64,000 bases of DNA from Pseudidiomarina aestuarii (GCF_003987355.1 NZ_PIPR01000001.1:310001-374000); one strand, 5' to 3'. Shown: positions 47,579-57,641, numbered from the stretch's first letter. Notes: generated by a model from the sequence alone, not told the origin. A program made the numbers and translations.

Positions 47579-48658
47579 TTAAATCGCAAAAGCCATGGCA
47601 CGTTTTTCAGCGAATTTTTTACCGTCATGTTCTTGATTAGATGTGTTTTTTACAACATCCATCCATGCCAAAGTATTATCCAGCATGCGTTGGCTAAAGC
47701 CCCATTCGTTGTCATACCAAGCCATCACTTTCACTAAACGACCGTTCACGCGGGTTTGTTTGGCATCGAAAATGGATGAACTTGGATTATGATTGAAATC
47801 AACGGATACCAAGGGGAGCTCATTAATAGTGAGTACTTGGTTGAGCGGCTCCTGTTGCGCTGCGTCGCGAATAATCTGATTCACTTCGTCCACAGTGGTA
47901 TCACGTTGTGCAATAAAAGATAAATCCACCAGAGACACGTTTTGCGTGGGCACACGCACGGCTAAACCGTCAAATCGCCCTTGCAACTCAGGAATCACTA
48001 AACCAACGGCAGCAGCAGCGCCAGTCTTGGACGGAATAAGCGAAGAGGCAGCTGCGCGTGCTCGCTGCATATCACTGTGATACGCGTCAGTCAGGTTCTG
48101 ATCATTGGTATAGGCATGGACTGTGGTCATCAAACCAGACTCAATGCCCAATGCTTGCTGCAAAGGTAATGCGATAGGAGCCAAACAGTTGGTTGTACAG
48201 GAGGCATTCGATACGATTTTCATGTCAGCATCGAAAAGGTGCTGATTCACGCCGTAAACAATAGTCGCATCAGCGCCCTTAGCAGGCGCAGAAATCAACA
48301 CCCGCTTAGCACCGGCTCGCAGGTGAGCGCTGGCCTTCTCACGTTCTGTAAATAAACCAGTACACTCAAAGACAACATCAATATCCAGTGCGCCCCAAGG
48401 GAGTAGCTCGGGATCTCGAACGCTGAACATCTTAATCGAATGTCCATTAACTTTCAGTGTCGTGCCTTGCTGAGAGACTTCGCTGGGCATGATGCCATGT
48501 ACGGAGTCGAATTTGAGCAAGTGCGCGTGAACAGCTGGATCACCTAAATCATTGATCGCAACAATTTCGATTTGGTCATCTAATCCGCGCTCTTGCCAAG
48601 CCCGAACAATGTTTTTACCGATGCGGCCAAAGCCATTGATAGCTACTCGAATACTCAT
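47579..48658 (-). CDS. gap: Glyceraldehyde-3-phosphate dehydrogenase
   Basis: A 359-aa NAD-dependent GAPDH of glycolysis and the lower Entner-Doudoroff route. It starts [21 protein letters not shown] and has the catalytic Cys in [12 protein letters not shown] (about residue 153), [25 protein letters not shown] and [13 protein letters not shown]. The C-terminal tail of about 25 residues is longer than in standard GAPDH and basic. GAGGT precedes the ATG. Two HexR boxes lie 62 and 114 bp upstream, and the gene sits between hexR and the glucan locus, so it probably follows sugar availability. Confidence 0.96.
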   Translation of the reverse strand: MSIRVAINGFGRIGKNIVRAWQERGLDDQIEIVAINDLGDPAVHAHLLKFDSVHGIMPSEVSQQGTTLKVNGHSIKMFSVRDPELLPWGALDIDVVFECTGLFTEREKASAHLRAGAKRVLISAPAKGADATIVYGVNQHLFDADMKIVSNASCTTNCLAPIALPLQQALGIESGLMTTVHAYTNDQNLTDAYHSDMQRARAAASSLIPSKTGAAAAVGLVIPELQGRFDGLAVRVPTQNVSLVDLSFIAQRDTTVDEVNQIIRDAAQQEPLNQVLTINELPLVSVDFNHNPSSSIFDAKQTRVNGRLVKVMAWYDNEWGFSQRMLDNTLAWMDVVKNTSNQEHDGKKFAEKRAMAFAI

Positions 48659-48719
48659 AATTATTACCTCACTTGTACATCATGTGTGCGATCAAGCAGG
48701 TAACCGCACATTCTATTTA

Positions 48720-48734
48720 TGTAATAAAATTACA
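48720..48734. promoter_or_regulatory. HexR box 1 upstream of gap (TGTAATAAAATTACA)
   Basis: A 15-bp palindrome matching the known HexR consensus TGTAATWWAATTACA, 62 bp before the gap start. HexR binds such sites and is released by KDPG, an Entner-Doudoroff intermediate. HexR itself is encoded just upstream. Confidence 0.82.
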
Positions 48735-48771
48735 TTAAGATACGATTTGATCAAGTGATTTGGTTCAAAAA

Positions 48772-48786
48772 TGTAAAATAATTACA
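48772..48786. promoter_or_regulatory. HexR box 2 upstream of gap (TGTAAAATAATTACA)
   Basis: A second 15-bp near-palindrome of the HexR type, 114 bp before gap and 52 bp from box 1 (centre to centre), about five helical turns, suiting paired binding. Confidence 0.72.
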
Positions 48787-48816
48787 TTTTGTATCGAGTT
48801 TTAGGCTCGTTGGAGT

Positions 48817-49668
48817 TTAGGATTCCGGTTTCATATAACGAGAGTCGCGCAGACTCTCTTTAATAAGTCTGAGGTTGTCGCGGAAATCGGGTCCACGGCG
48901 CAGGGTATAGCCAGTAATGAGTACATCAATCAGCATCAAGTGAGCGATACGAGATGCCATTGGCATATACACGTCGGTATCTTCGGGAACCTGTGTCGAC
49001 AGGACTATCGAACACTCTTTGGCGAGTGGGCTTGCGGCGGCGGTTATACCCAACACAGTTGCTTTGGTTTGACGCGCTATTCCTGCAATTTCAACAATCG
49101 CTTTGGTGCGGCCGGTGTGACTGATGCAAACAATGACATCTCCGGGTCGCGCATTTGTGACGACCATACGTTGCATGAGAATATCGTCCGAGAAATACAC
49201 GGGCGTATCAAATCTAAGAAATTTGTTTTGTGCATCGTGTGCAACCGAGGCTGATGCGCCAAAACCAAAGAAAGAAATTTTTGCAGCGTTGCTCAGTGCG
49301 TCAATCGCTTGCTCGAGCGCACGAACATCAATGTTCTTGCGTGTGACATTTAGTGCCGCCATAGTCGACTCGAATATCTTTGCCGTATAGTCATCGATGG
49401 TGTCGTTTTGCTCGACATGGCGGTTGACGAATGGAGTACCTTTGGCAAGACTCTGTGCCAATAGCAGTTTGAAGTCCGGGTAGCCTTTGGTATCGAGCCG
49501 TCGACAGAATCGATTCACTGTAGGTTCGCTGACGTCAGCTAGTTTAGCCAAGACGGCGATGCTCTTGTGAATAGCGGCACGAGGATCCGCAAGAATGACT
49601 TCAGCCACCTTGCGCTCGGATTTACTTAAATGTGAGACTTCTTGATGCAACTTTTCAAGTATGTTCAT
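48817..49668 (-). CDS. hexR: HexR, RpiR-family regulator of central sugar metabolism
   Basis: A 283-aa regulator with an N-terminal RpiR helix-turn-helix (LSKSERKVAEVIL and LAKLADVSEPTVNRFCRRLDTKGYPDF, about residues 13-70) and a SIS sugar-phosphate domain (about 125-265, with FFGFGASASVAHDAQNKF and ISHTGRTKAIVEIA). HexR represses Entner-Doudoroff and related genes and is relieved by KDPG. It is divergent from zwf with a HexR box between, so it is likely autoregulated. Its gene lies next to all its expected targets here. Confidence 0.96.
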   Translation of the reverse strand: MNILEKLHQEVSHLSKSERKVAEVILADPRAAIHKSIAVLAKLADVSEPTVNRFCRRLDTKGYPDFKLLLAQSLAKGTPFVNRHVEQNDTIDDYTAKIFESTMAALNVTRKNIDVRALEQAIDALSNAAKISFFGFGASASVAHDAQNKFLRFDTPVYFSDDILMQRMVVTNARPGDVIVCISHTGRTKAIVEIAGIARQTKATVLGITAAASPLAKECSIVLSTQVPEDTDVYMPMASRIAHLMLIDVLITGYTLRRGPDFRDNLRLIKESLRDSRYMKPES

Positions 49669-49688
49669 ACGGGCTATCCGGTATATTT

Positions 49689-49703
49689 TGTAATTTAATT
49701 ACA
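49689..49703. promoter_or_regulatory. HexR box between hexR and zwf (TGTAATTTAATTACA)
   Basis: A 15-bp near-perfect palindrome of the HexR type, 21 bp before hexR and 78 bp before zwf. It would control both divergent transcripts. A weaker, shorter element TGTAAAGTTACA lies at 49752-49763. Confidence 0.85.
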
Positions 49704-49780
49704 TTTATTGGATTTGAATCGATTTCACTGATAGCATCTTAACCGATTTGTTGTAAAGTTACATAATCATGAGGCAAACC

Positions 49781-51253
49781 ATGACCACAGCGGCAACTTG
49801 TTGCGATCTCATTTTATTCGGCACTTTAGGTGATCTTGCACGGCGAAAACTGCTTCCAGCGCTTTATCAATTGGAAAAGGCCGAATTACTGCATCAGGAT
49901 TCACGCATCATCGGTGTAGCCAGAGATGCAATGTCGGCCGACGATTACCGCACACGCGTGCGTGAAAGTTTACAACAGTTTGTGACAAAAGAATCGATTG
50001 ATGAAGAGGTTTGGCAGCGCTTCAGTGCCAAATTGGTCTATTGTGCGGTTGATTTGGCCGACCTTGAAGCGTACAGCGCACTCGGTGATATCACTGATCC
50101 AACAAAACGCACACCCATTAGCTATTTTGCAACGCCTCCAGCATTGTTTCCGATTATTTGTGATGGTCTTGCCAGTGTTAACTTAATCACCGCGCCAGCG
50201 CGTGTCGTATTAGAAAAGCCTCTCGGTCATAACCTCATCTCATCGCGCAAAATTAATCAGCATGTTGGCCGCTATTTCGATGAGTCCCAGATTTACCGAA
50301 TTGATCATTATCTCGGGAAAGAGACGGTCTTGAATTTGCTCGCCTTGCGATTCGCTAACTCGATTTTCTCATCACATTGGGACCACAGCACCATTGACCA
50401 TATTCAAATTACCGCGGCTGAGCAGGTTGGTGTTGAAGGTCGTTGGAGCTATTACGATGATGCGGGTCAACTGCGCGATATGGTGCAAAATCATTTATTG
50501 CAGGTGTTGTCGTTGATTGCGATGGAGCCGCCCACTCGACTGGATGCCGATAGTATTCGGGATGAGAAACTAAAAGTATTGAAGTCATTGCGGCCTATTA
50601 CTTCACAAAATGTTCGCGATGATACAGTGCGAGGTCAGTATACCGCCGGTTTTGTTGGCGATTCCAAAGTGCCCGGTTACTTGGATGAAGACGGAGCCAA
50701 AAGTAAAAGTGTTACGGAGACATTTGTCGCACTGAAGGTCCACATTGATAACTGGCGTTGGTCGGGCGTGCCGTTTTATATTCGTACCGGTAAACGCATG
50801 CCTCAGAAGCGCACCGAAGTGGTGATCTCGTTTAAACCTCAACCGCACAATATTTTCCATGAGACGCTCAGTCAGCTACCACCCAATAAACTCATTATTC
50901 GTTTGCAGCCTGATGAAGGTGTCGAGATCCAAATGATGAACAAAGTGCCTGGCTTGGGTAAGCAAATGCAGTTGAAGCCCACCACACTCGATTTAAGTTT
51001 TTACGAAACATTTGAAAATAAAAGAATTGCAGATGCCTATGAGCGACTTTTGCTCGAGGCCATTGAAGGGAATCAGTATCTGTTCGTGCATCGTGAAGAG
51101 GTAGAGCATGCATGGCGTTATATTGATGGTATTTTGGCTGCTTGGAGTGATACTGCTGAATCACCAAAAAGCTATCAAGCAGGTACCTGGGGACCCGTCG
51201 CATCGGTTAGCCTAATGGCCCATGACGGTCGACAATGGGATGACGAATCATGA
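49781..51253 (+). CDS. zwf: Glucose-6-phosphate 1-dehydrogenase
   Basis: Zwf oxidises glucose-6-phosphate to 6-phosphogluconolactone using NADP, the entry to the Entner-Doudoroff and pentose-phosphate pathways. The 490-aa product has the nucleotide-binding LILFGTLGDLARRKLLPALYQ and the active-site signature RIDHYLGKETVLNLL (residues about 165-180). ATG 49781 is preferred to 49769 because GAGG lies 6 bp before it; the length then matches E. coli Zwf (491 aa). It is the first gene of the zwf-pgl-edd-glk-eda operon; pgl overlaps by 4 bp. Confidence 0.97.
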   Translation: MTTAATCCDLILFGTLGDLARRKLLPALYQLEKAELLHQDSRIIGVARDAMSADDYRTRVRESLQQFVTKESIDEEVWQRFSAKLVYCAVDLADLEAYSALGDITDPTKRTPISYFATPPALFPIICDGLASVNLITAPARVVLEKPLGHNLISSRKINQHVGRYFDESQIYRIDHYLGKETVLNLLALRFANSIFSSHWDHSTIDHIQITAAEQVGVEGRWSYYDDAGQLRDMVQNHLLQVLSLIAMEPPTRLDADSIRDEKLKVLKSLRPITSQNVRDDTVRGQYTAGFVGDSKVPGYLDEDGAKSKSVTETFVALKVHIDNWRWSGVPFYIRTGKRMPQKRTEVVISFKPQPHNIFHETLSQLPPNKLIIRLQPDEGVEIQMMNKVPGLGKQMQLKPTTLDLSFYETFENKRIADAYERLLLEAIEGNQYLFVHREEVEHAWRYIDGILAAWSDTAESPKSYQAGTWGPVASVSLMAHDGRQWDDES

Positions 51254-51948
51254 GTATTGCACCCGTCGAATTGCTCCGTTTTGACACCGATGCTGAACTT
51301 GTTCAACGGTTTATTGAGCGCCTCTGCAAGCAATTGAGCCAAGCAATTGCGGAACGTGGAGAGGCGTATTTGGTTGTGTCCGGCGGACGAACGCCCATTA
51401 AATTATTTTCCGAATTATCACAACAGCCTCTCGATTGGGCGCGGGTTACGATCACTTTGGCCGACGAACGGTGGGTGGCAGCGGACGATGCGGCGAGTAA
51501 TGAATGTTTAGTGCGCATGCATTTACTGCAACACCGAGCGGCGGCGGCTAAGTTTGTGAGTTTGCTCGACTCGACGGTGGGGGCGGCGGCTTCGGCAAGA
51601 TCTGCTGAATCAAAGTTAGCCCAATTGCCAACCTTCGATGTGGTCATTTTGGGGCTGGGCGAAGACGGTCATACGGCGTCATTATTCCCGTGCAGCGCAG
51701 AGCTTGAGACGGGCTTAACAACTAAAACTGCAGCGTTGGTGGTAACACCGACAACAGCACCTCATCAGCGCATTTCAATGAGCTTACGGCGTTTGTTAGA
51801 CAGTCGCCAAATCTATTTTCATTTGAGTGGCGCGGCAAAGGCCGATGTGCTTGCGCGCGCGCTCAAAGACACGAATCACTTAGCCATGCCGGTTCGAGCT
51901 GTGTTGCAACAAACGCAAGTTCCCGTATCGGTTCTGTTGGCAGGATAG
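51250..51948 (+). CDS. pgl: 6-phosphogluconolactonase
   Basis: Pgl hydrolyses the lactone made by Zwf to 6-phosphogluconate. The 232-aa protein is of the SOL/DevB type, with [12 protein letters not shown] near the N terminus (phosphate-binding), ADERWV, and [14 protein letters not shown], the family signature. Its ATG overlaps the zwf stop (ATGA), so translation is coupled. edd follows after 10 bp. Confidence 0.95.
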   Translation: MSIAPVELLRFDTDAELVQRFIERLCKQLSQAIAERGEAYLVVSGGRTPIKLFSELSQQPLDWARVTITLADERWVAADDAASNECLVRMHLLQHRAAAAKFVSLLDSTVGAAASARSAESKLAQLPTFDVVILGLGEDGHTASLFPCSAELETGLTTKTAALVVTPTTAPHQRISMSLRRLLDSRQIYFHLSGAAKADVLARALKDTNHLAMPVRAVLQQTQVPVSVLLAG

Positions 51949-51958
51949 GAGTTTTATC

Positions 51959-53797
51959 ATGCATCCGGTTATTGAACGGGTCACGCAACGCATAGAAGCC
52001 CGTAGCAAGAAGTTACGCCAAGACTATTTACAGCGCATGGAGCAAGCACGTCAGCAGGGGCCGCATCGTGGCGCGCTATCGTGCGGCAACTTAGCCCATG
52101 GTTTTGCAGCTTGCGACAAAGGCGATAAAGGTGAGCTTCGGAGTCTAACGAAAGCCAATATTGCGATCGTTACAGCTTACAACGATATGCTGTCGGCTCA
52201 TCAGCCGTACCATGCTTATCCTGAGCAGATCAAATCAGCGGTTCGTGCCGTGGGCAGTGTGGCTCAAGTAGCCGGTGGTGTGCCCGCTATGTGCGATGGG
52301 GTGACACAAGGTCAACCGGGAATGGAGCTTAGCTTAATTAGCCGCGATGTGATTGCTATGGCAACTGCGGTGAGCTTATCCCACAATATGTTTGATGGTG
52401 GTTTATTACTCGGTATTTGCGACAAAATTGTTCCTGGCTTGATGATCGGAGCCCTAAGTTTTGGTCATTTACCGTTTATTTTTGTTCCTGCCGGACCAAT
52501 GCCCTCAGGTATCACCAACAAAGAAAAAGCACGGGTGCGTGAATTATATGCTGAAGGTAAAGTCAGTAAAGATGAACTGCTTGAAGCCGAAGCTGCTTCC
52601 TATCACAGTCCAGGTACCTGTACCTTTTATGGTACCGCGAATTCAAATCAATTAGTCATTGAGATCATGGGCTTACAACTACCAGGTTCATCCTTCGTGA
52701 ATCCTGGAGCAGGCCTGCGTGAGGAGCTTACCCGAGTTGCGGCACAACAAGCGACTCGAATCACCGATCTGGGCACGGATTATCGTCCAATCGGTCAAAT
52801 CGTCAATGCTAAGAGCATTGTCAACGGTATTGTCGGCTTGCTTGCCACCGGTGGCTCTACCAATCACACCATGCATTTAGTCGCTATGGCTCGAGCTGCG
52901 GGTTACCTGATTGACTGGACTGATTTCGCTGAGTTGTCAGACGTGACGCCATTGCTGACGCGGATTTACCCGAATGGCGAGGCCGATATCAATCATTTTC
53001 AACGGGCAGGGGGTATGGCCTTTTTAATTCGAACGTTGCTGGATGCAGGTTTACTGCATGAAGACGTCGAGACGGTTGCAGGCTCAGGCTTACGCCGCTA
53101 TACCCAGAAACCTGAATTGCACGATGGTAAAGTGACTTGGGTTGAAGGGCCATCGGCATCACTCGATGAAGATGTTCTTCGGGGCTTTGAGCGACCATTC
53201 AGTTCGCACGGAGGCCTTTGTTTGTTGCGTGGCAATTTAGGTCGAGCCATTTTAAAAACCTCGGCATTGCCAGAGGGCGCTGGAACCGTCACGGCTCCAG
53301 CCGTTATTTTCTCGAGTCAACACGAGCTCGATGCAGCGTTCAAAGCAGGACGATTGGATCGCGATTGCGTGGTTGTGGTGCGCTTCCAGGGGCCGAAAGC
53401 GATTGGCATGCCAGAACTGCACAAACTCACACCACCGCTGGGTGTATTGCAGCAGCGTGGCTATAAAGTGGCCTTGGTCACTGATGGGCGAATGTCAGGG
53501 GCCTCAGGTAAAGTGCCAGCGGCCATTCATGTTACGCCGGAAGCTGTCGACGGTGGCTTGATTGCGAAAATTGAAGAAGGCGACTTGATTCGTGTTGATG
53601 CAGATAGTGGCACCCTGGAACTATTGGTTGATGAATCCGTATTAGCACAGCGCCAAGTTGCCAAAATTGATTTAACTGAGAGTCACTTTGGTATGGGAAG
53701 AGAGCTATTTGGTGGTTTCCGGCAACAATTCAGCGGTGCAGAACAGGGCGCTTCAGCCCTGTTTGAACCAGTTCCATTTCCCGACCACTCATCCTAG
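51959..53797 (+). CDS. edd: 6-phosphogluconate dehydratase
   Basis: Edd removes water from 6-phosphogluconate to give KDPG, the defining step of the Entner-Doudoroff route. The 612-aa protein belongs to the IlvD/Edd [4Fe-4S] dehydratase family; visible are [38 protein letters not shown] and [15 protein letters not shown]. Length fits Edd (E. coli 603 aa). AGGAG precedes the ATG. Confidence 0.97.
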   Translation: MHPVIERVTQRIEARSKKLRQDYLQRMEQARQQGPHRGALSCGNLAHGFAACDKGDKGELRSLTKANIAIVTAYNDMLSAHQPYHAYPEQIKSAVRAVGSVAQVAGGVPAMCDGVTQGQPGMELSLISRDVIAMATAVSLSHNMFDGGLLLGICDKIVPGLMIGALSFGHLPFIFVPAGPMPSGITNKEKARVRELYAEGKVSKDELLEAEAASYHSPGTCTFYGTANSNQLVIEIMGLQLPGSSFVNPGAGLREELTRVAAQQATRITDLGTDYRPIGQIVNAKSIVNGIVGLLATGGSTNHTMHLVAMARAAGYLIDWTDFAELSDVTPLLTRIYPNGEADINHFQRAGGMAFLIRTLLDAGLLHEDVETVAGSGLRRYTQKPELHDGKVTWVEGPSASLDEDVLRGFERPFSSHGGLCLLRGNLGRAILKTSALPEGAGTVTAPAVIFSSQHELDAAFKAGRLDRDCVVVVRFQGPKAIGMPELHKLTPPLGVLQQRGYKVALVTDGRMSGASGKVPAAIHVTPEAVDGGLIAKIEEGDLIRVDADSGTLELLVDESVLAQRQVAKIDLTESHFGMGRELFGGFRQQFSGAEQGASALFEPVPFPDHSS

Positions 53798-53823
53798 AAA
53801 TTCATCACATAAGAATAAAAATT

Positions 53824-54822
53824 ATGGTCACAACAGATACCAAACAACTGAAAAGCGATGCCTATGCGGTAGTCGCAGATATTGGTGGCACTAACGCGAG
53901 ATTTTGTCGGATTCATCTGGAAACCTTTGAGCTGGACCGAATTCAGGTTTTTCAATGTGCTGATTATCCGACGCTAACAGATGTGATGAGCGCCTACAGC
54001 TCGGCACAAGATGTCGCGTTGGAACATGTCGCGATTGCGATTGCGTGTCCGGTGGAGTCCGATGAAATCAATATGACCAACCACCATTGGCAATTCTCGA
54101 TTCGTGGTGTACGTAAGAGTATGGGTTTGAAAACCTTTATTGTACTGAACGATTTTGCGGCGGCTGCGATGAGTATCGTGACGCTGAAACCCAGTGAGTT
54201 AAAACAAATTGGTGGGGGTAAGATTAAGCCCAAGGCACCGAAAGCTGTGTTGGGTGCAGGCACAGGCCTTGGGGTTGGGCATTTGATTACCATGCCAGAT
54301 GGTCGAGTTATGCCACTGCCGGGCGAGGGCGGGCATGTTGACTGGGCGCCAACGAACGAGAAAGAGTGGATCATTCATCGTTTTATTCACAATCGTTTTG
54401 GTCGTGTTTCTGCGGAACGTGTGCTGTCCGGACCTGGATTGGAAACAGTGTACTTGGCGTTAGCTGACTACCACGGTCGCAACGTCGTACCGTTAAGTGC
54501 TGCAAAAATTGGACAGCGTGCGTTAAGCGGTATCGATACCCTTGCTTTGGAAACCGTGAATCAATTTTTTGCGAGCTTGGGTAGTTTTGCAGGTAATTTG
54601 GCGTTGAACCTAAATACTTATGGTGGTGTTTATATTGCCGGCGGTGTCGTACCGAAACTATTGAATTTAATGGCAACATCGAATTTTCGTGCGCGCTTTG
54701 AGCATAAAGGGCGTTTTTGCCAAGTGGCAGAGGCCATTCCTTGCTTTGTGATTACTGCCGAACACGCTGGTTTGCGCGGTGTCGCACAATATTTGAAGCA
54801 AACCCTCCAACATTCAGAATAA
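53824..54822 (+). CDS. glk: Glucokinase
   Basis: Glk phosphorylates glucose with ATP. The 332-aa protein is of the bacterial Glk type, with the phosphate-binding VVADIGGTNARFC near residue 16, FIVLNDFAAAAM, GAGTGLGVGHL and PGEGGHVDWAP. Given the transporters upstream, it probably acts on glucose freed by the glucan enzymes. It has no strong ribosome-binding site and may depend on read-through from edd, 26 bp before. Confidence 0.95.
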   Translation: MVTTDTKQLKSDAYAVVADIGGTNARFCRIHLETFELDRIQVFQCADYPTLTDVMSAYSSAQDVALEHVAIAIACPVESDEINMTNHHWQFSIRGVRKSMGLKTFIVLNDFAAAAMSIVTLKPSELKQIGGGKIKPKAPKAVLGAGTGLGVGHLITMPDGRVMPLPGEGGHVDWAPTNEKEWIIHRFIHNRFGRVSAERVLSGPGLETVYLALADYHGRNVVPLSAAKIGQRALSGIDTLALETVNQFFASLGSFAGNLALNLNTYGGVYIAGGVVPKLLNLMATSNFRARFEHKGRFCQVAEAIPCFVITAEHAGLRGVAQYLKQTLQHSE

Positions 54823-54835
54823 GGTAGAGTCGGCG

Positions 54836-55483
54836 ATGAGTTTTCCACAGTGGCAACGGACATCTGAATCTATATTTGCATTAGGTCCTGTTGTACCCGT
54901 AATTGTGATTGATGATTTGGCGGATGCGCTACCGCTGGCTAATGCGTTACTGGCCGCGGATATTCGAGTTCTCGAGGTAACCCTACGCACACCGGTTGCG
55001 CTGGAGGCGATCCGACTGCTCAGTGAGGCATTACCGCAAGCCGTCGTCGGTGCTGGCACTGTCACGAATCCCGACGAATTGGCGGCGGTCACCGCTGCTG
55101 GTGCTAAGTTCGCGATTAGTCCAGGCATCACCGCAGATCTCCTGCGTGCTGGAGCGCAAGGTGACATTCCTCTGATTCCAGGCATTGCGACTATTTCAGA
55201 GCTGATGCTAGCGCGCTCGATGGGCTATCAAGCGTTAAAGTTTTTTCCTGCGGAGGCGGCAGGTGGTACTGCTATGCTGAAATCCATAGCCGGACCTTTC
55301 CCTGATATTCAGTTTTGTCCGACAGGTGGCATTCATCAAGATAACTTTATGGACTACCTGAAGTTATCCAATGTTCGTTGTGTGGGTGGTTCTTGGATCT
55401 TACCCAAAGACGCAATTCAACAGAAAGATTGGTCGAGAGTCACAGCTGTGAGCCGAGCTGCGGTAACCACAGCAAAAGCATAA
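54836..55483 (+). CDS. eda: KDPG aldolase
   Basis: Eda cleaves KDPG into pyruvate and glyceraldehyde-3-phosphate. The 215-aa protein has VIDDLADALPLANALLAADIRVLEVTLRT (Glu in the active site), VGAGTV and the Schiff-base lysine in ALKFFPAEAAGG. It closes the operon, with an intrinsic terminator overlapping the stop codon. All five Entner-Doudoroff-linked genes run together on one strand. Confidence 0.97.
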   Translation: MSFPQWQRTSESIFALGPVVPVIVIDDLADALPLANALLAADIRVLEVTLRTPVALEAIRLLSEALPQAVVGAGTVTNPDELAAVTAAGAKFAISPGITADLLRAGAQGDIPLIPGIATISELMLARSMGYQALKFFPAEAAGGTAMLKSIAGPFPDIQFCPTGGIHQDNFMDYLKLSNVRCVGGSWILPKDAIQQKDWSRVTAVSRAAVTTAKA

Positions 55484-55512
55484 AAAAAGGCCGTGCAATG
55501 CACGGCCTTTTT
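55482..55512. terminator. Bidirectional terminator after eda
   Basis: GGCCGTGCA and TGCACGGCC form a 9-bp stem with A-run before and T-run after, so it serves eda on the plus strand and the convergent cold-shock gene on the minus strand. Confidence 0.92.
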
Positions 55513-55554
55513 CATCGTTTTGAATTCGTTTGGTTTCTCCGAAGAGAGCGCGAA

Positions 55555-55764
55555 TTACAGAGCGACGATGTTCTCAGCTTGTGGGCCTTTAGGGCCTTGA
55601 GTGATTGAGAACGATACGCGTTGACCTTCAGCTAAGGTTTTGAACCCGCTGCTAGCAATCGCGCTAAAGTGAGCAAATACGTCTGCGCCACCTTGTTGCT
55701 CGATAAAACCAAAACCTTTTGCTTCGTTAAACCACTTTACAACGCCAGTTACTGTAGTAGACAT
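55555..55764 (-). CDS. CspA-family cold-shock protein
   Basis: A 69-aa nucleic-acid-binding protein of the cold-shock (OB-fold) family. RNP1 is KGFGFIEQ and RNP2 is [18 protein letters not shown] is typical. It binds single-stranded RNA and DNA as a chaperone. Start is set by AGGAT 8 bp before the ATG. The 228-bp gap upstream to the SelO gene could hold a long 5' leader, as in E. coli cspA, but I see no defined cold-box sequence. Confidence 0.95.
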   Translation of the reverse strand: MSTTVTGVVKWFNEAKGFGFIEQQGGADVFAHFSAIASSGFKTLAEGQRVSFSITQGPKGPQAENIVAL

Positions 55765-55992
55765 AATAATATCCTGTATTCTTTGAAAAATTTTCCGCCA
55801 TAGCCAATGCTGTGAACGGGATCATGCGGGTAAAAAAATGGAAATTTAAAGCTACAGGACGAAGATTTACTGCTAGTAATGCGACGTAGAGGAGATTTAA
55901 CTTGCTGTTTCTTAACCAACGCCGCCCACTGTACGCTCATTCGCAGCGAAGTCAAACTTATTTCAAAAGTATCTCTCTCGCGTTGGTGTGAA

Positions 55993-57480
55993 CTAGGTTC
56001 CGCAAAAGGTACGCGTCACGCGTTTCTCGGGAGCTGCTGGCTCCGCATAGCGCGACAATTCCAGCGGAACGACGTCATAAGGCGTGCGAAGAACCTGAGT
56101 AAGCTCATTGAAAATAGTAAGGTCCCCGCTAGCTACAGTCTGCTTTATGGCCGCCTCAACCCAATGATTGCGTGGAATAACTGCTGGATTATGTTGTCTC
56201 ATACGCGCACTGACGACAGCGTCTGAGTCCCCCTGTAGCGTGAGTAATTTATGCCAACGTTGTTGCCAAGCCGCCCAGCTTTGCATTTTTTCGAAGTGCT
56301 CCACATTGGTCTCAAGCGTATCAGCTAACTGACGAAATGACTGCGTGTAATCCAAAGCATGATCTTGAAGCAAAGAAAGCCAATCACGCGTGAGCGCTTG
56401 AGTTTCCGCAGTAACGCTATTTAAGCCCAGTTTAAAAGCCATTTTTTGATCGTAGTAAGCTTCGTAGCGGATTGGAAATTCATGCACTAACTCGGTTGCC
56501 GCTTCGATTAGCTGTTGCTGTGATTCTCCTGACTTCGCTAATAACGGTAACCATGCCTCTGCCAGTCGTGCCAAATTCCAAAGCGCAATGCCGGGTTGAT
56601 TTTGGTAAGCATAGCGGCCAGCTCGGTCGATGGCGCTGAAGACCGCATTTGGATCGTAGTTTTCCATAAATGCACAGGGGCCATAATCAATAGTTTCACC
56701 ACTGAGCGTCATATTGTCCGTATTCATTACGCCATGCACAAAGCCTAAGCTCATCCACAGGGCTACCGTATGGGCTTGCTGATCAATGATTTGACGCAAC
56801 AGTGCACGATAGGGATGCTTACGGTCCTTCGATAGTGGATAGTGTCGTGCAATCACATAATCTGCAAATGCCTGCCGCAAGGACTCATCGGCCCCTTGGG
56901 TAATCTTGTGCGCAACAAATTGTGCGGTACCAATGCGGAGGTGGCTTTTTGCAACGCGCGTAATGATGGCTCCTGGCTGCGCCTCGTCGCGCTGAACCCA
57001 GTCACCGGTGACGACTGCTGCTAATGCACGCGTGGTTGGCACCCCAAGGGCATGCATAGCCTCACTGACGAGGAATTCACGCATGACAGGACCCAGTGGT
57101 GCTTTACCATCACCGCCGCGAGAAAAGGGTGTTGTGCCAGAGCCTTTGAGTTGCAGGTCAAACCGCTCGCCATCCGGCGCGATAATCTCGGTCAGCAACA
57201 GCGCTCGACCATCCCCAAGGCGAGGGACGAAGTTGGCGAATTGATGTCCTGCATAACCCAACGCCACAGGTTGAATCCAATCAGGTAGTTCGGTACCACT
57301 ATACAACCCCAAGCCCGCTGCCGTGGTATGCAGTGATTCAGGTATACCTAACTGACCTGCCAACTCGGCATTAAATGCTAACCACTGCGGCTCGCGTGCT
57401 TGGGCAGGATGGCTTGGTAGCACCAGCTCAGCATCACTATCCGTGGCAAAGGTATTGGCATAGCTATTGTCGGTTTGCAT
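55993..57480 (-). CDS. selO: SelO-family protein AMPylase (YdiU)
   Basis: SelO is a pseudokinase-fold enzyme that transfers AMP from ATP to proteins and helps redox homeostasis. The 495-aa protein has GYAGHQFANFVPRLGDGRALLL, DLQLKGSGTTPFSRGGDGKAPLGP (inverted ATP-binding lysine region), MREFLVSEAMHALGVPT, VHGVMNTDNMTLSG and DYGPCAFM (metal-binding). It ends TFCGT, where the eukaryotic protein has selenocysteine. ATG 57480 is preferred to a GTG at 57492. A perfect inverted repeat, ACAGGT-ATA-ACCTGT, lies 42 bp upstream. Confidence 0.95.
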   Translation of the reverse strand: MQTDNSYANTFATDSDAELVLPSHPAQAREPQWLAFNAELAGQLGIPESLHTTAAGLGLYSGTELPDWIQPVALGYAGHQFANFVPRLGDGRALLLTEIIAPDGERFDLQLKGSGTTPFSRGGDGKAPLGPVMREFLVSEAMHALGVPTTRALAAVVTGDWVQRDEAQPGAIITRVAKSHLRIGTAQFVAHKITQGADESLRQAFADYVIARHYPLSKDRKHPYRALLRQIIDQQAHTVALWMSLGFVHGVMNTDNMTLSGETIDYGPCAFMENYDPNAVFSAIDRAGRYAYQNQPGIALWNLARLAEAWLPLLAKSGESQQQLIEAATELVHEFPIRYEAYYDQKMAFKLGLNSVTAETQALTRDWLSLLQDHALDYTQSFRQLADTLETNVEHFEKMQSWAAWQQRWHKLLTLQGDSDAVVSARMRQHNPAVIPRNHWVEAAIKQTVASGDLTIFNELTQVLRTPYDVVPLELSRYAEPAAPEKRVTRTFCGT

Positions 57481-57521
57481 AGAAGCGCTCACAACATCGA
57501 TTCATTTATAGGATTAGTGTA

Positions 57522-57536
57522 ACAGGTATAACCTGT
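57522..57536. promoter_or_regulatory. Perfect inverted repeat ACAGGT-ATA-ACCTGT between selO and the deaminase gene
   Basis: Two 6-bp half-sites with a 3-bp spacer in the divergent promoter region. A TATAAA element lies just beyond on the minus strand, toward selO, so it may overlap a minus-35 region. No regulator is identified. It could also be a weak hairpin, but the short spacer suits a dimeric protein. Confidence 0.4.
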
Positions 57537-57641
57537 CCCTATGAATTGAAGTAGTTGCAAAAAAGCCCGGTCGTGTTGTACTCAATTGTACGAACTCTTG
57601 TTTACTGACTCGTAACGAATGATTGTAAGGACTATACATTG

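Noticed and set aside
49752-49763. Fourth HexR box TGTAAAGTTACA
   Set aside because: The half-sites match but the spacing is 3 bp shorter than the 15-bp consensus, so binding is doubtful.
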